DNA from: Tessaracoccus sp. OS52
Lineage (GTDB): Bacteria > Actinomycetota > Actinomycetes > Propionibacteriales > Propionibacteriaceae
Reading direction: 5' to 3'
Assembly (NCBI RefSeq): GCF_020687685.1
Contig: NZ_JAJEWM010000004.1
Coordinates: 62,001-126,000 of the forward strand
DNA length: 64,000 bases
Shown: piece by piece, positions 27,059 through 38,600 of the stretch
Position numbering within the stretch: the stretch's first letter is position 1
How the letters are laid out: each line of letters begins with the position of its first letter
Notes under the pieces: generated by a model
The model's database searches: none
Seen by the model: only the letters and a program-made list of their open reading frames with translations
Told to the model about the DNA's origin: nothing
Position numbers and translations under genes: made by a program

Positions 27059-27167
27059 GGCTCATCCTCCGGACACATGAGGGCGAGTCTAGGCGGGACC
27101 GGGTTGGGCAGGCGGCGATACCCGCTCAGCAGCGAGACGGTCGCGGCGATGGGGTCCGGCCTCGACG

Positions 27168-27245
27168 ACTTCAAACTGTGCACCTCGATGCGCGGGCAAC
27201 GGTTTTCTCCTGGTCCCGTGCGGATCGAGTCGCACAGTTTGAAGG
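27168..27245. repeat. 78-bp palindromic element, copy 2 (inverted relative to copy 1)
   Basis: The arm at 27168-27189 is mirrored at 27224-27244 with two mismatches. The centre reads cgggcaacggttttc, which is the reverse complement of the centre of copy 1 apart from one base. It lies upstream of the kinase gene and about 90 bp from the tRNA-Ser 3' end. Confidence 0.88.
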
Positions 27246-27312
27246 TCGGTGTCAGAAGCATCTGGGGGTGACGATAGGGGTGGGGGCGCGTCTGCCGGGG
27301 GGAAACGAAGAA

Positions 27313-27331
27313 TCCCGCCACCAGGGCGGGA
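27313..27331 (-). terminator. tRNA-Ser terminator
   Basis: tcccgcc (27313-27319) pairs with ggcggga (27325-27331) around a 5-nt loop. On the minus strand the stem is followed by TTCTTCGTTT. It lies immediately 3' of the tRNA gene. Confidence 0.75.
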
Positions 27332-27338
27332 ATCTGTT

Positions 27339-27426
27339 TGGCGGAGGATACGAGATTCGAACTCGTGAGGGCGTGAACCCAACCCGGTTTCCAACCGAGC
27401 GCCATAGGCCTCTAGGCGAATCCTCC
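27339..27426 (-). tRNA. tRNA-Ser(GGA)
   Basis: Read on the minus strand, the 88-nt sequence starts GGAGGATTCGCC and ends ATCCTCCGCCA, with CCA encoded. The anticodon stem CTCGG/CCGGG encloses TTGGAAA, giving anticodon GGA. A long variable arm and GAGTTCGAATC T-arm match a class II serine tRNA. Confidence 0.95.
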
Positions 27427-27671
27427 ATCGGGGATCCTACCGGAGGTCCTCCCGGCCCAGCAAAATCGACTCGGATCACTCATCGGCACCTCCTCGGTCG
27501 GTGGCCACCGGACCTCGTCCCACCTCCGCGCACGCCGTCGGGTGGTATGCCGTTCGGGAGGGGCCGACGTCGGGGCAGCCGGTCAGCGGCACGCCCAGTC
27601 CGCTGCCGATTCGACAGCGCCCCACAGGCAATCCGGGTTTACGCTGGTGGTGTCGAGGGCGGAGGTCCGAG

Positions 27672-28322
27672 ATGGAATGTTGCCCCGGTGGCGACGCTTA
27701 CGAGGCGGAGTTCTCTTCCGGCTTCGCCCAGCGCACCGCGCGTCGATATGTGCGACGCGGACTCGGCCGGGTGCCCCGCCGCATGGTGGACTTCCTGGAG
27801 TCGCGCGGGGTCTCGGGCGCCTCGGTGCTCGAAATCGGCGGCGGCGTCGGTTACCTCTCGGTGGAGCTGCTGCGCCGCGGTGCAGCGACGGCCACCAATC
27901 TGGACCTGTCGCCCAACTACCAGGATCAGGCCCGCGCCCTGGTCACCCGTTACGGGCTGGAAGGACGCATGACCAGCCGCCAGGTGGACCTCGCGACTGA
28001 TCCTGAAGCCGCGCCGCCTGCCGACGTTGTCATTTTCCACCGCGTGGTCTGCTGCTATCCGAACTACCGAGCGCTGCTGTCATCGGCTGGTTCCCACGCG
28101 CGGTCAGCGCTGGTCTTCAGCTATCCCACGAACCATGCGCTTAACCGTGTCGTGCTCAGGTTGGAGACCTGGTCCCGGGTCGTGCGCCGCAACGACTTCC
28201 GCGGGTTCATCCACCAACCCGCGGCGATGTTCGAGGTGCTCGAACGCGCGGGGATGAGGCTCGCGATGCAGCGCCACGGTCTGGTCTGGTCCATCGCGGG
28301 CTTCGAGCGCCGCAGCACCTGA
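27672..28322 (+). CDS. Class I SAM-dependent methyltransferase
   Basis: The 216-residue protein carries motif I VLEIGGGVGYLSVELLRRGA at about residue 55, an acidic end to strand 2 (ATNLDLSPNY), and VVIFHRVVCCYPNY as the post-II/motif IV region. The ATG at 27672 is used because GGAGG lies 6 nt upstream; the frame is open further upstream but without a good start. The substrate is unknown: the pattern resembles small-molecule methyltransferases such as the Mg-protoporphyrin or ubiquinone type. Its neighbours give no functional hint. Confidence 0.75.
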   Translation: MECCPGGDAYEAEFSSGFAQRTARRYVRRGLGRVPRRMVDFLESRGVSGASVLEIGGGVGYLSVELLRRGAATATNLDLSPNYQDQARALVTRYGLEGRMTSRQVDLATDPEAAPPADVVIFHRVVCCYPNYRALLSSAGSHARSALVFSYPTNHALNRVVLRLETWSRVVRRNDFRGFIHQPAAMFEVLERAGMRLAMQRHGLVWSIAGFERRST

Positions 28323-28331
28323 CCGCCGAGG

Positions 28332-28700
28332 GATCTCGACACGTCGCCGCTCGTTCCTCGCAGCTCCTACTCGATCAGCGAGGAAGTCCTCCGCCGTCCC
28401 GGAGTCCTCGCAGCTCGTACTCGATCAGCGAGGGATCTCGACACGTCGCCGCTCGTTCCTCGCAGCTCCTACTCGATCATTGAGGAAGTCCTCCACCGTC
28501 CCGGAGTCCTGGCAGCCCCTACTCGATCAGCGAGGAATTGCTCCACCGTCCCGGAGTCCTGGCGGCTCCTACTCGATCAGCGAGGAAGTCCTCCACTGTT
28601 CCGGAAGTCTTGGCGTCCCCTACTCGATCAGCGAGGAAGTCCTCACCCTCCCGGACGTCCTCGCAGCTCCTACTCGATCAGCGAGGAAGTCCTCGCTGGC
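28332..28700. repeat. Tandem dispersed-repeat array, about 50-bp period
   Basis: tactcgatca followed by gcgagg(aa) recurs seven times at roughly 50-bp spacing (near 28369, 28419, 28470, 28520, 28570, 28621, 28671), with gatctcgacacgtcgccgct at the left end and once inside. The units between are variants of gtcctccaccgtcccggag. It fills the gap between the convergent methyltransferase and phosphoesterase genes; no gene is present. Confidence 0.88.
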
Positions 28701-28705
28701 CGGGG

Positions 28706-29215
28706 TCAGCGTGGCCGCGGCGGGAGGCGGTGCAGCTGGAGGTCGTGGATGGCGCCGTCGGCGACGGTGCAGGTCAGGTAGGTGCAATTGGGCTCGCGGC
28801 GGCGGTCGGTGGGGGAGCCGGGGTTGAGCAGCAGCAGCCCCTCGTGCTCGGTGTGCCACGGGATGTGGCTGTGGCCGAAGACGAGGACGTCGAGGTCCGG
28901 GAAGGCGGCGCGCATCCGGGCCTCGCGCCCGGCCTTGGGCCCGGTCTCGTGAACGACCCCCCAGCGCAGGCCCTCCAGCTCCACCCGCGCGACCTTCGGC
29001 AGCCGACGGCGCAGCTCGTCGCCGTCGTTGTTGCCGTGGACGCCGATCAGCCTGGTCGAGCGGCGTTCCAGCTCGTCCAGGAGTGCGGGCGTGACCCAGT
29101 CACCGGCGTGCACGACGACGTCGGCCGCCTCCACCTCCGCCCACACCTGCTCGGGCAGGTCGCGTGCCCGGGCGGGGACGTGGGTGTCGGCGAGCAGGAG
29201 CAGGCGCAGGCTCAC
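28706..29215 (-). CDS. YfcE/MJ0936-family metallophosphoesterase
   Basis: The 169-residue protein has the binuclear-metal motifs of calcineurin-like phosphoesterases: ADTHV (D9, H11), HAGDW, GNND and FGHSHIP. The YfcE group hydrolyses phosphodiesters in vitro with unknown natural substrates. Its start overlaps the end of the rmlC-rmlD gene by four bases, so it is probably transcribed with the dTDP-rhamnose genes, though no direct biochemical link is evident. Confidence 0.88.
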   Translation of the reverse strand: MSLRLLLLADTHVPARARDLPEQVWAEVEAADVVVHAGDWVTPALLDELERRSTRLIGVHGNNDGDELRRRLPKVARVELEGLRWGVVHETGPKAGREARMRAAFPDLDVLVFGHSHIPWHTEHEGLLLLNPGSPTDRRREPNCTYLTCTVADGAIHDLQLHRLPPRPR

Positions 29216-30614
29216 TGGTCCGGGCGCCCGAGCTGCGCGACGTAGGCCGCGAGCCGGTCGTCGGCGGGTGGCGGCTGGAACCCCGCGGCGACGATCTTGT
29301 CCAGCCGCAACGTGCTGTGGCGGGGTCTGGGGGACACGACCTTTCCCTTGGCCCAGTCCGCTGTGGAGGTCGTCGCGACGTCACCCGGGTCGCGTCCCCG
29401 GAGCTCGAACACGCGCCTGGCGACGTCGGCCCAGGTCGTCGTCGGGCCGGAGTTGGTCACGTTGTAGATGCCCGACGGCGCGCGCTCGGCCAGCAGGTGC
29501 GCGATCGCCGCCGCCAGGTCGTCGGCGAACGTCAGCCGCCCGAACTGGTCGTCCACGACGGTGGGTCGGACGCCCTCGTCGGCGAGCCGGGCCATCGTGC
29601 GCACGAAGTTCCTGCCCTCGCCGACCACCCAGCTGGTCCGCACGATGTAGTGGTCGTCGACGGTGGCTGCGGCCTGCTCGCCGGCCGCCTTCGACTGCCC
29701 GTAGACCCCGAGCGGGGACAGCGGCTCGTCTTCTGCGTGCTCCTCGGTGAGGCCGTCGAACACGTAGTCGGTGGACACGTGCACGAACGGGATCCGACGG
29801 CGGCGCGCGGCCGCGGCCAGGTGCGCGACCGCCGTCGCGTTCACGGCCCACGCACCCCGACGCCCCTCGTCGGTCTCAGCCGCGTCGACGGCGGTCCAGG
29901 CCGCGGCGTTGATGATGCAACTCGTGCCGGAGAAGTCGAAGGCGGCGACGGCGTCCGCGTCGGTGACCTCCAGTTCGGCATGCCCCACGCCGACGGCGCC
30001 GGGCAGCGCGGCCAGCAGCGCGCGGCCTAGCTGCCCGCCGGCGCCGACCACCAAGGGTCGGCGCGGGGCCATGGGTACGACGTCGGCGAGCAGCGGGTGG
30101 GCCTCGTCGGCGGCAGAGAGCTCGCACTGCTCCCGCGGTATCGGCCAGGCGATCCCCAGCGCCGGGTCGAAGAGGTTGACGTAGGTGTAGCGGTCGCGGG
30201 CCTCGGCGCTCCAGTGCTCGTTGACCAGGTAGGTGTAGGAGGTGTCGGGCTCCAGGGTCTGGTAGGAGTTGCCGACGCCGCGCGGCACGAACACCGCGTT
30301 GCCCGGCTCCAGTTCGACGGTGACCACGGTCCCGAAACCGGGGCCCTCGCGCAGGTCCACCCAGGCGCCGTACGCGCGCCCGGAGGCGAGGCTGACCAGC
30401 TTGTCCCAGGGCTCGGCGTGGATGCCGCGGGTGGTGCCGACGGCGTGGTTGTGCGCCAGGTTCTGCTGCACCGGCCCGAAGTCCGGCAACCCCAGTGCCG
30501 TCATCTTCGCGCGCTGCCAGTTCTCCTTGAACCAGCCACGGTTGTCGGCGTGGATGGGCAGGCGCAGGACGAGGAGCCCGTCGATCGCCGTCGGTTCCAC
30601 CTGGAGGTCTGCCA

Positions 30615-30615
<1 letters not shown>
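29212..30615 (-). CDS. rmlCD: Bifunctional dTDP-4-dehydrorhamnose 3,5-epimerase/reductase (RmlC-RmlD fusion)
   Basis: The 467-residue protein joins an RmlC cupin (about 1-185) to an RmlD reductase (about 190-467). The cupin keeps the catalytic His in TTRGIHAEPW (H66) and the Tyr in TSYTYLVNEHW. The reductase keeps GAGGQLG, NAAAWTAVD, HVSTDYVFDG and the Tyr/Lys pair in YGQSKAAGE (Y305, K309). It carries out the last two steps to dTDP-L-rhamnose. Such fusions are known in actinobacteria. The ATG overlaps the rmlB stop by one base. A degenerate relative of the whole protein is encoded at 53543-55501. Confidence 0.92.
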
Positions 30616-31619
<1,004 letters not shown>

Positions 31620-31743
31620 CTAGGGGTCGGGGCTCCGGCTGGAAGGGGCTGCGCGACGTCGGCCGGACTATTCGGAACGGCTGATTCTGGTGGCTGGCTG
31701 GGATAGCGTGGGCAGCGTCGGGGCAAACGGTTCAGGGGGCATC

Positions 31744-32606
<863 letters not shown>

Positions 32607-32610
<4 letters not shown>

Positions 32611-33191
32611 GCCAGTCTGGCCCTGAGCCCCGCCCGCACCGCCGGCCATTCGCCGTCGATCACCGAGTAGACGACGGTGTCGCGCACGTGGCCGTCGGGG
32701 AAGATGACGTGGTTGCGCAGCACGCCGTCCTGCTTCGCGCCCAGCTTCTCGATGGCCGCGCGCGACTGCCGGTTGTGCCAGTGCGTGCGGAACTCGACGG
32801 CGATGCAGCCCAGGTCGTCGAACGCGCGCCCCAGCAGCAGCAGCTTCGTGGCCGGGTTGATCCTGGTTCCCTGCGTTGCGCGCCCCAGCCACGTCGAGCC
32901 GATCTCGAGCCGCCGGTTGTCCGGGTCGAGGTTCATGTAGGTGGTCATGCCGACGGCCTTCCCGCTCCCCGGGTCCACGACCGCCCAAGGTGCCATCTTG
33001 CCGTCGGCCTTCAGCGCGAGTCGACGATCGATCTCGGCGGCCATCGCGTCGGGGGAGGGGATCCTGGTGTACCAGGTGCGCCCGAGGTCCTCGACGGCGA
33101 CGGCCTCGGCGAGGTCGTCGCGGTGGGCCGGGCTCAGAGGCTGCAGTTCGACGAACTCATTGCTCAGGACTGGCGTTTCCGCGTAGCTCAC
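32607..33191 (-). CDS. GNAT-family N-acetyltransferase (RimJ/RimL type)
   Basis: The 194-residue protein has the GNAT fold in RimJ/RimL style: [20 protein letters not shown] in the acetyl-CoA region and [20 protein letters not shown] near the end. It could modify a protein N-terminus or small molecule; the substrate cannot be told from sequence. It overlaps the rmlA end by four bases, and repeat arrays begin just upstream of its start. Confidence 0.82.
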
Positions 33192-33258
33192 GGGCAGAGG
33201 TTATCGCGGGCGGGTTCGCTTGCGCGGCTTCGTTCGTCCATCCGACGTCGGTCGCTCC

Positions 33259-33530
33259 GGGTTGGGTGTGCGTTTGGTGCTCGGTGTTGGAGCGCGGGAC
33301 GCACAGTCAGCGTTTGGGCGCGTCGACGTCGGCGTGGCTCGCTGTGGGCGCTGCGGGTTGGGTGTGCGTTGGGTGCTCGGTGTTGGAGCGCGGAACGCAC
33401 AGTTGGCCTCCGGGAGCGCCGACGTCGGTGCGGCTCGCTGGGTGCGCTGCGGGTTGGGTGTGCGTTGGGTGCTCGGTGTCGGAGCGCGGGACGCACAGTC
33501 AGTCTCCGCGAGGCAACGGGGTCTCGACAC
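33259..33530. repeat. 96-bp tandem repeat, nearly three copies
   Basis: gggttgggtgtgcgtt begins at 33259, 33355 and 33451, giving an exact 96-bp period with scattered substitutions. Each unit contains an inverted pair, GTGCGT...GCTC and GAGCGC...ACGCAC. This is a different family from the TCGA-rich repeats next to it. A degenerate relative lies near 39247-39290. Confidence 0.85.
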
Positions 33531-34045
33531 GGGCGCTCGCAGAGCTCGCGTGCCCTACTCGACCAGCGGAGTTGGGTCTCTCTCACCGTTGATCGAGTAG
33601 TGCCGCGCGAGCGGAGCGAGCCGGCCATGTGTCGAGATCAGATCAGGGCCGCGGCTCTCCATGGTCTCGACACGGGCGCTCGCAGAGCTCGCGTGCCCTA
33701 CTCGACCGGCGGGGGTGGGGTCTCGACACGGGCGCTCGCAGAGCTCGCGTGCCCTACTCGACCCGCGGGGTTGGGTCTCTCTCACCGTTGATCGAGTAGT
33801 GCCGCGCGAGCGGAGCGAGCCGGCCATGTGTCGAGATCAGTGCTGCGGCGGGGGTCTCGACACGGGCGCTCGCAGAGCTCGCGTGCCCTACTCGACCCGC
33901 GGGTGCCGGCTACTCGACCGGCGGGGGGGGTCTCGACACGGGCGCTCGCAGAGCTCGCGTGCCCTACTCGACCCGCGGGGGTGGGGTCTCGACCCGCGGT
34001 GCCGCCCTACTCGACCCGCGGTGCCGCCCTACTCGACCGGCGGGG
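33512..34045. repeat. Dispersed TCTCGACAC/CTACTCGACC repeat array
   Basis: A unit reading gtctcgacacgggcgctcgc then agagctcgcgtgccctactc and gacc occurs five times between about 33520 and 33975. Two longer units carry cgttgatcgagtagtgccgc and gagcgagccggccatgtgtc. The block runs up to the end of the LRR gene. No coding sequence is supported, although long open frames pass through it because the repeats lack stops. Confidence 0.88.
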
Positions 34046-34053
34046 TCAGCGGC

Positions 34054-35391
34054 TCAGGGCTCCCAGATGTCGACGGCGCAGCCGGCGTCGACCAGGGGCT
34101 GGAGAGTCTCCACATCGGTGACGGGGTTGCCTTCGAGGAAGAGCAGCAGCAGCCCGGTCCGCGTCGCCAGGGGGGCCACCGACGACACCTCGTTGTCATC
34201 CAGGACCAAGAACATCAACGCGGGGAACTCAGGGAGGTTCCCGACGTGGGTGATCCCGTTCCCCGTCAGAACCAGGCCCGTCAGGTTCGGCAGGTTCGGC
34301 AGCGAGGCGAGGCTCGCGGCTCCGTTGTGGCTGACGTCCAGGTAGGCGAGCTGGTCGAAGCGGGACAGGAACGAGAAGTCGCGGACCTGGTTGCCGTCGA
34401 GGGAAAGCTCCAGGAGCTTCGGCAGGTCAGGCAGTCCGCTGAGGTCGCTCAGGCGGTTGTTGCCGGCCCAGACGGTGGCGAGGTCCGGCAGCGCTGGCAG
34501 CGCCGACAGGTCGCGCAGCTGGTTGTCCATGACGTCGAGGTAGGCGAGCTTCGGCAGAACGGGCAACCCGGTCACAGCCGTCAGCTGGTTCTCGTAGAGC
34601 TCCAGGTGGGTCAGGCTCGGCAGGCGCGGGAACCCGGAGAGGTTCGTCAGCGCGTTTCCTCCCAGCCACAGTGCGTCCAGGTTCGGCAGCGACGGCATGC
34701 CCGCGAGCGTCCGGATGCCCAAACCGGTGCAGTCCAGGAAGGTGACCTGGGCCGCGCGGACCAGCGTCAGCGGTCCGGTCGGGGCCACGCCCGCGGCGTC
34801 GGCGATGCATCCCCGCAGGGCTGGGTCGACGACCTTGCTGAGGTCGACGGCGGGCGCCGGCGCGGGAGCGGGGGCTGGCGAGGGCGTGGCGAAGCGGACG
34901 ATGTTGTTGAAAACCAGCTTCGTGACCCAGCGGTACGACGTCCGAGATCCGGCCTGGTAGGCCTCCAGGACCCGCGCTTCAGCGTAGGCGCGGCACCCGT
35001 TGCGGCCGCTGACGGCGTCGTCGCACCTGGTCTCCCATCTCCGCCCGTCCTTGGCGGTCCAGGAGATGTGGGCTCCGTAGACCCCGTTGCCGCCGAGGGG
35101 GTTTGCTTTCCAGAGGGATCGCGCCGAGGGCTCGTAGGTGAGGTTGTTGAAGACCCAGTCGTTCCGCTGCACGAAACGGCCCTTCACCTGCGAGACGCGT
35201 GTTCCCCAGATGAAGGTGGTGCACCGCCTTGTCTGGGAGTACGGGACGCAGTCGGTCTTCCAGAGCCTGCCGCCGACGGTGTGGGTGCCGGGGGTGGTGT
35301 AGACGTCGACGTCGGCCCGCGATGGGGTAACCGCCGTCAGAGGCAGCAGCGCGATGCAGAGGGCCGCGCAGAGGAGGCGCCACAACTTCAC
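34054..35391 (-). CDS. Secreted leucine-rich-repeat protein with N-terminal VFNN-type domain
   Basis: The GTG at 35391 (GGGGAAC upstream) gives 445 residues with a signal peptide ending near SRA. Residues about 30-165 form a domain with VYTTPGTHTVGGRLWKTDC, DWVFNNLTY and KLVFNNIVRF, closely similar to the C-terminus of the GH183 protein at 556-2619. A Pro/Ala linker follows, then about nine internalin-like LRRs (LPxLPxLxxLxLxxNxLxxL) to residue 435. No sortase signal or membrane anchor is visible. LRR proteins of this kind usually mediate adhesion, but no ligand can be inferred. A repeat array starts directly after the stop. Confidence 0.78.
   Translation of the reverse strand: MKLWRLLCAALCIALLPLTAVTPSRADVDVYTTPGTHTVGGRLWKTDCVPYSQTRRCTTFIWGTRVSQVKGRFVQRNDWVFNNLTYEPSARSLWKANPLGGNGVYGAHISWTAKDGRRWETRCDDAVSGRNGCRAYAEARVLEAYQAGSRTSYRWVTKLVFNNIVRFATPSPAPAPAPAPAVDLSKVVDPALRGCIADAAGVAPTGPLTLVRAAQVTFLDCTGLGIRTLAGMPSLPNLDALWLGGNALTNLSGFPRLPSLTHLELYENQLTAVTGLPVLPKLAYLDVMDNQLRDLSALPALPDLATVWAGNNRLSDLSGLPDLPKLLELSLDGNQVRDFSFLSRFDQLAYLDVSHNGAASLASLPNLPNLTGLVLTGNGITHVGNLPEFPALMFLVLDDNEVSSVAPLATRTGLLLLFLEGNPVTDVETLQPLVDAGCAVDIWEP
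34891..35310 (-). other. Region encoding the shared VFNN domain (second copy)
   Basis: The encoded stretch aligns with 556-957: YTTPG...NGRxWxTxC, VFNNLTY, KSLW/RSLW, GxDGRxWxTxC, GCRxYAEA and VFNNIVRF occur in the same order. Four or more conserved Cys suggest disulfides, as expected outside the cell. Confidence 0.8.
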
Positions 35392-35559
35392 AGGTTCCCC
35401 TTGGGTCGGCCGGGGCCGCCCTGGTCCCGGGGATCTGCCCTGAACAGTAGCGGTCGGCGCGTGCGAATCCGCAGCCCGGAGCCGCGTGTCATCGGGTCGG
35501 GATGGGCAGTCCCGCTCCCACCGGGCACGCTGGAGCCGACGTCGGAGCTCGCCAGACCC

Positions 35560-35622
35560 TTTACAGCGATTACCGACGCTGGTAACGTCGCCCCCATCGC
35601 ACATATGGGAAAGCGTTCTCCC
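35560..35622 (+). promoter_or_regulatory. Candidate promoter and LacI-like operator of the PL11 gene
   Basis: TTTACA (35560-35565) and TAACGT (35583-35588) are 17 bp apart. Downstream, GGGAAAGCGTTCTCCC (35607-35622) is a near-palindrome centred on CG, in LacI/GalR style but distinct from the site at 2798. The 308-bp spacer between the LRR and PL11 starts contains no gene. Confidence 0.5.
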
Positions 35623-35699
35623 GTGGAATGGACCGCGGGGCGCCCCAGCCGAACAGCAGCCCAGTCACGTGATCAACGACCGATTGCAGGTGATGAAGA

Positions 35700-38600
35700 A
35701 TGCCCATCGTCCACCCAAGAGCCGGCGCTCCGAGGCGAACTGCCGCGCTCGCGGCGGCCGCCGCCCTGGCACTGGGAGGCCTCACGGCCGCCCCCGCCGT
35801 CGCGCAGGATCCACCCCTTAGCTTCGACTTCAACTGCGCCACCAGCCCCACCGCTGACGGCCACGTCGGCGTTCTGCCGAACGTCGGCTACACCATCGAG
35901 CAGGGCTACGGGTTCGACGCCCCGCTGGCCGCCAACGCCTGCCGCGACCGCGGTGGTGACGACGCCGCCGCCCGCGACTTCGCCCTTCCGCCCGCCGGCA
36001 CCGTCTTCCGCGCCGACGTCCCCAACGGCACCTACACCATCGTGTTCCGCACCGGCGACTACATCGCCTCCAGCAACTCCGGCCTCACCGTCGAGGGCAG
36101 GTCCCTGCCCAACCAGGGCGTCCCCAGCGGGCAGGTCGCCAACCGCGTGCTCGACGACGTGGTCGTCGCGGACGGCCAGCTCACCTTCACCTTCTCCGGC
36201 AGCTCGCTGCGGCTCAACGCCATCGAGATCCACGAGCCCCTGTCCGCCCCCACCTCGCTGGCGGCGACGGTGGATGCCGCGACGCCGCACGTCGCGCTCA
36301 GCTGGGATGCCGCCGACGGCGCCGCCGCCTACCGCGTGTACCGCCAGGAGGGCTCGGCGGATGCGCAGGTGTTGGCGGAGACCGACACCAACTCGTGGAC
36401 CGACACCACCGTCGCGCTCGGCCGGGAGTACACCTACACGGTGGTCTCGGTCGGGACGACGGGGCTGGTGAGCCCGCCCACGGCGCCGGTCACCGTCGAG
36501 GTCGTCGACCCGGACGCGCCCGCGCCCGCCACGCCCACCGGCCTCACGGCGGCGTGGTCGGGGGAGCAGATCGCGCTGCAGTGGCAGCCGGTCGACGGTG
36601 CCGTCGCCTACGACGTCTTCCGCGCCACCGGCGGTCGCGAGCCGGTCTTCGAGACCCGGGTGACCGAGCCGGCGTGGACCGACGCCGCCGCCGTCGCCAG
36701 CGCCGACCACTCCTACCAGGTGGCAGCCGTCGGACTTGGCGGCATCTCGGAACGCACGGAGGTCGTGACGGTAGAGGCCAGCGTCCAGTACGCCCGCCAG
36801 GCCGAGCGCATCGACCGCGCACCGGTCGCCGTCGCAACCGACGACGGCGTCTACGTGGGGTGGCGCCTGCTTGGCGACGACGACGCGGACCTTGCCTTCC
36901 ACGTCTACCGCGACGGCAGGCGAGTCACCGATGAGCCGGTCGTCGGCTCCACCAACTTCCTCGACGCCGAGGGCGACGCCGCGGCCACCTACCGCATCAG
37001 CGCGGTCCAGGACGTCGAGCGCTGGGTCACCCAGGAGTTCGAGGTCTGGGACGAGCAGTACCTCGACGTCCCGCTCCAGCGGCCCGCCGGCGGCACCAAC
37101 CCCGACGGCACGGCCTACGAGTACCGCGCCAACGACGCCTCCGTCGGCGACATCGACGGCGACGGCACCTACGAGCTGGTCCTGAAGTGGGATCCCACCA
37201 ACTCCCAGGACAACTCCCGCGCGGGCTTCACCGGCAACGTCTACATCGACGCCTACGAGTTCGACGGCACCCAGCTGTGGCGCCTCGACCTCGGCCGCAA
37301 CATCCGCGCCGGCGCCCACTACACGCAGTTCCAGGTCTTCGACTACGACGGTGACGGCCGCGCCGAGGTGGCGCTCAAGACCGCCGACGGCACGGTCGAC
37401 GGCGAGGGCACCGTCATCGGCGACGCCTCCGCCGACCACCGCAACTCCGGCGGCTACGTCCTTGCCGGCCCCGAGTTCCTGACCATCTTCGACGGCCAGA
37501 GCGGCGCCGCCATCGACACCGTCGACTACATCCCGCCGCGCGGCACCGTCTCGGCGTGGGGCGACGGCTACGGCAACCGTGTGGACCGCTTCCTGGCGGG
37601 CACCGCCTACTTCGACGGGCAGACCCCGAGCCTGGTCACCAGCCGCGGCTACTACACCCGCACGGTGATCGCCGCGTGGGACTTCGACGGTGAGAACCTC
37701 CAGCAACGCTGGGTGTTCGACTCCAACGACGCTGGATCCGCCTACACGGGTCAGGGCAACCACCAGTTCTCGGTGGCCGACGTCGACTCCGACCAGTTGG
37801 ACGAGATCGTCTTCGGCTCGATGACCATCGACGACGACGGCAGCGTCCTGTACAACACCGGCCTCGGGCACGGTGACGCGCTGCACGTGGCCGACTTCGA
37901 CCCGGAGCGCCCCGGCCTGGAGGTGTTCGCGGCCCACGAGTCCATGTCGGCCTCCGGCAACCGCGGCGCCACCTTCCGCGACGCAGCCACCGGCGAGGTC
38001 ATCTGGTCCATCCCGGCCACCCGAGACACCGGCCGGGCCGCCATGGCCGACATCGACCCCCGCTACACGGGTGCCGAGGGCTGGGCCGTCGGTGGCGACG
38101 CAGCGTGGAACTCGCCGGTCGGGCAGCTGAAGTCCTCCGACGGTGAGCTGATCTCCGAGCAGATCCCGGCCGCCAACCACCTCGTGTGGTGGGACGGCGA
38201 CCTCCTGCGCGAGATCCTGGACCACGACTTCGACCAGGTCGCCGGCCTGGGCGTGCCCACCATCGCCAAGTGGGACTGGGAGACCGCCACGGAGCAGGAG
38301 ATCTACCGCGCCGACGGCACCCGCACCAACAACCACACCAAGGGCAACCCCAGCCTCCAGGCGGACCTGTTCGGCGACTGGCGCGAAGAGGTGGTCACCC
38401 CGCTGACCGACTCCAGCGCGCTGCGGATCCACACCACCCTCGACCTCACCGACGTGCGTTTGCGCACGCTGATGTCGGACCCGGTCTACCGGCTCGGCGT
38501 CGCGTGGCAGAACACGGCCTACAACCAGCCGCCGCACACGTCCTTCTACCTGGGCGACGGCATGGGCCAACCGGAAGCGCCGGTGCTGGACTACGTCGGC

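Noticed and set aside
27168-27426. tRNA-Ser with adjacent palindrome as an integration (att) site
   Set aside because: No integrase or direct repeat of the tRNA 3' end is visible, and the same 78-bp element occurs also on the far side of the kinase gene.
28332-28700. Regular repeats resembling a CRISPR array
   Set aside because: The units between the conserved blocks are themselves repeats of one sequence and not unique spacers, spacing varies, and no cas genes are present.
33661-36471. Plus-strand open frame of over 900 codons spanning the repeat array and LRR gene
   Set aside because: The repeats lack stops in that frame and the remainder is antisense to the LRR gene; no recognisable protein results.
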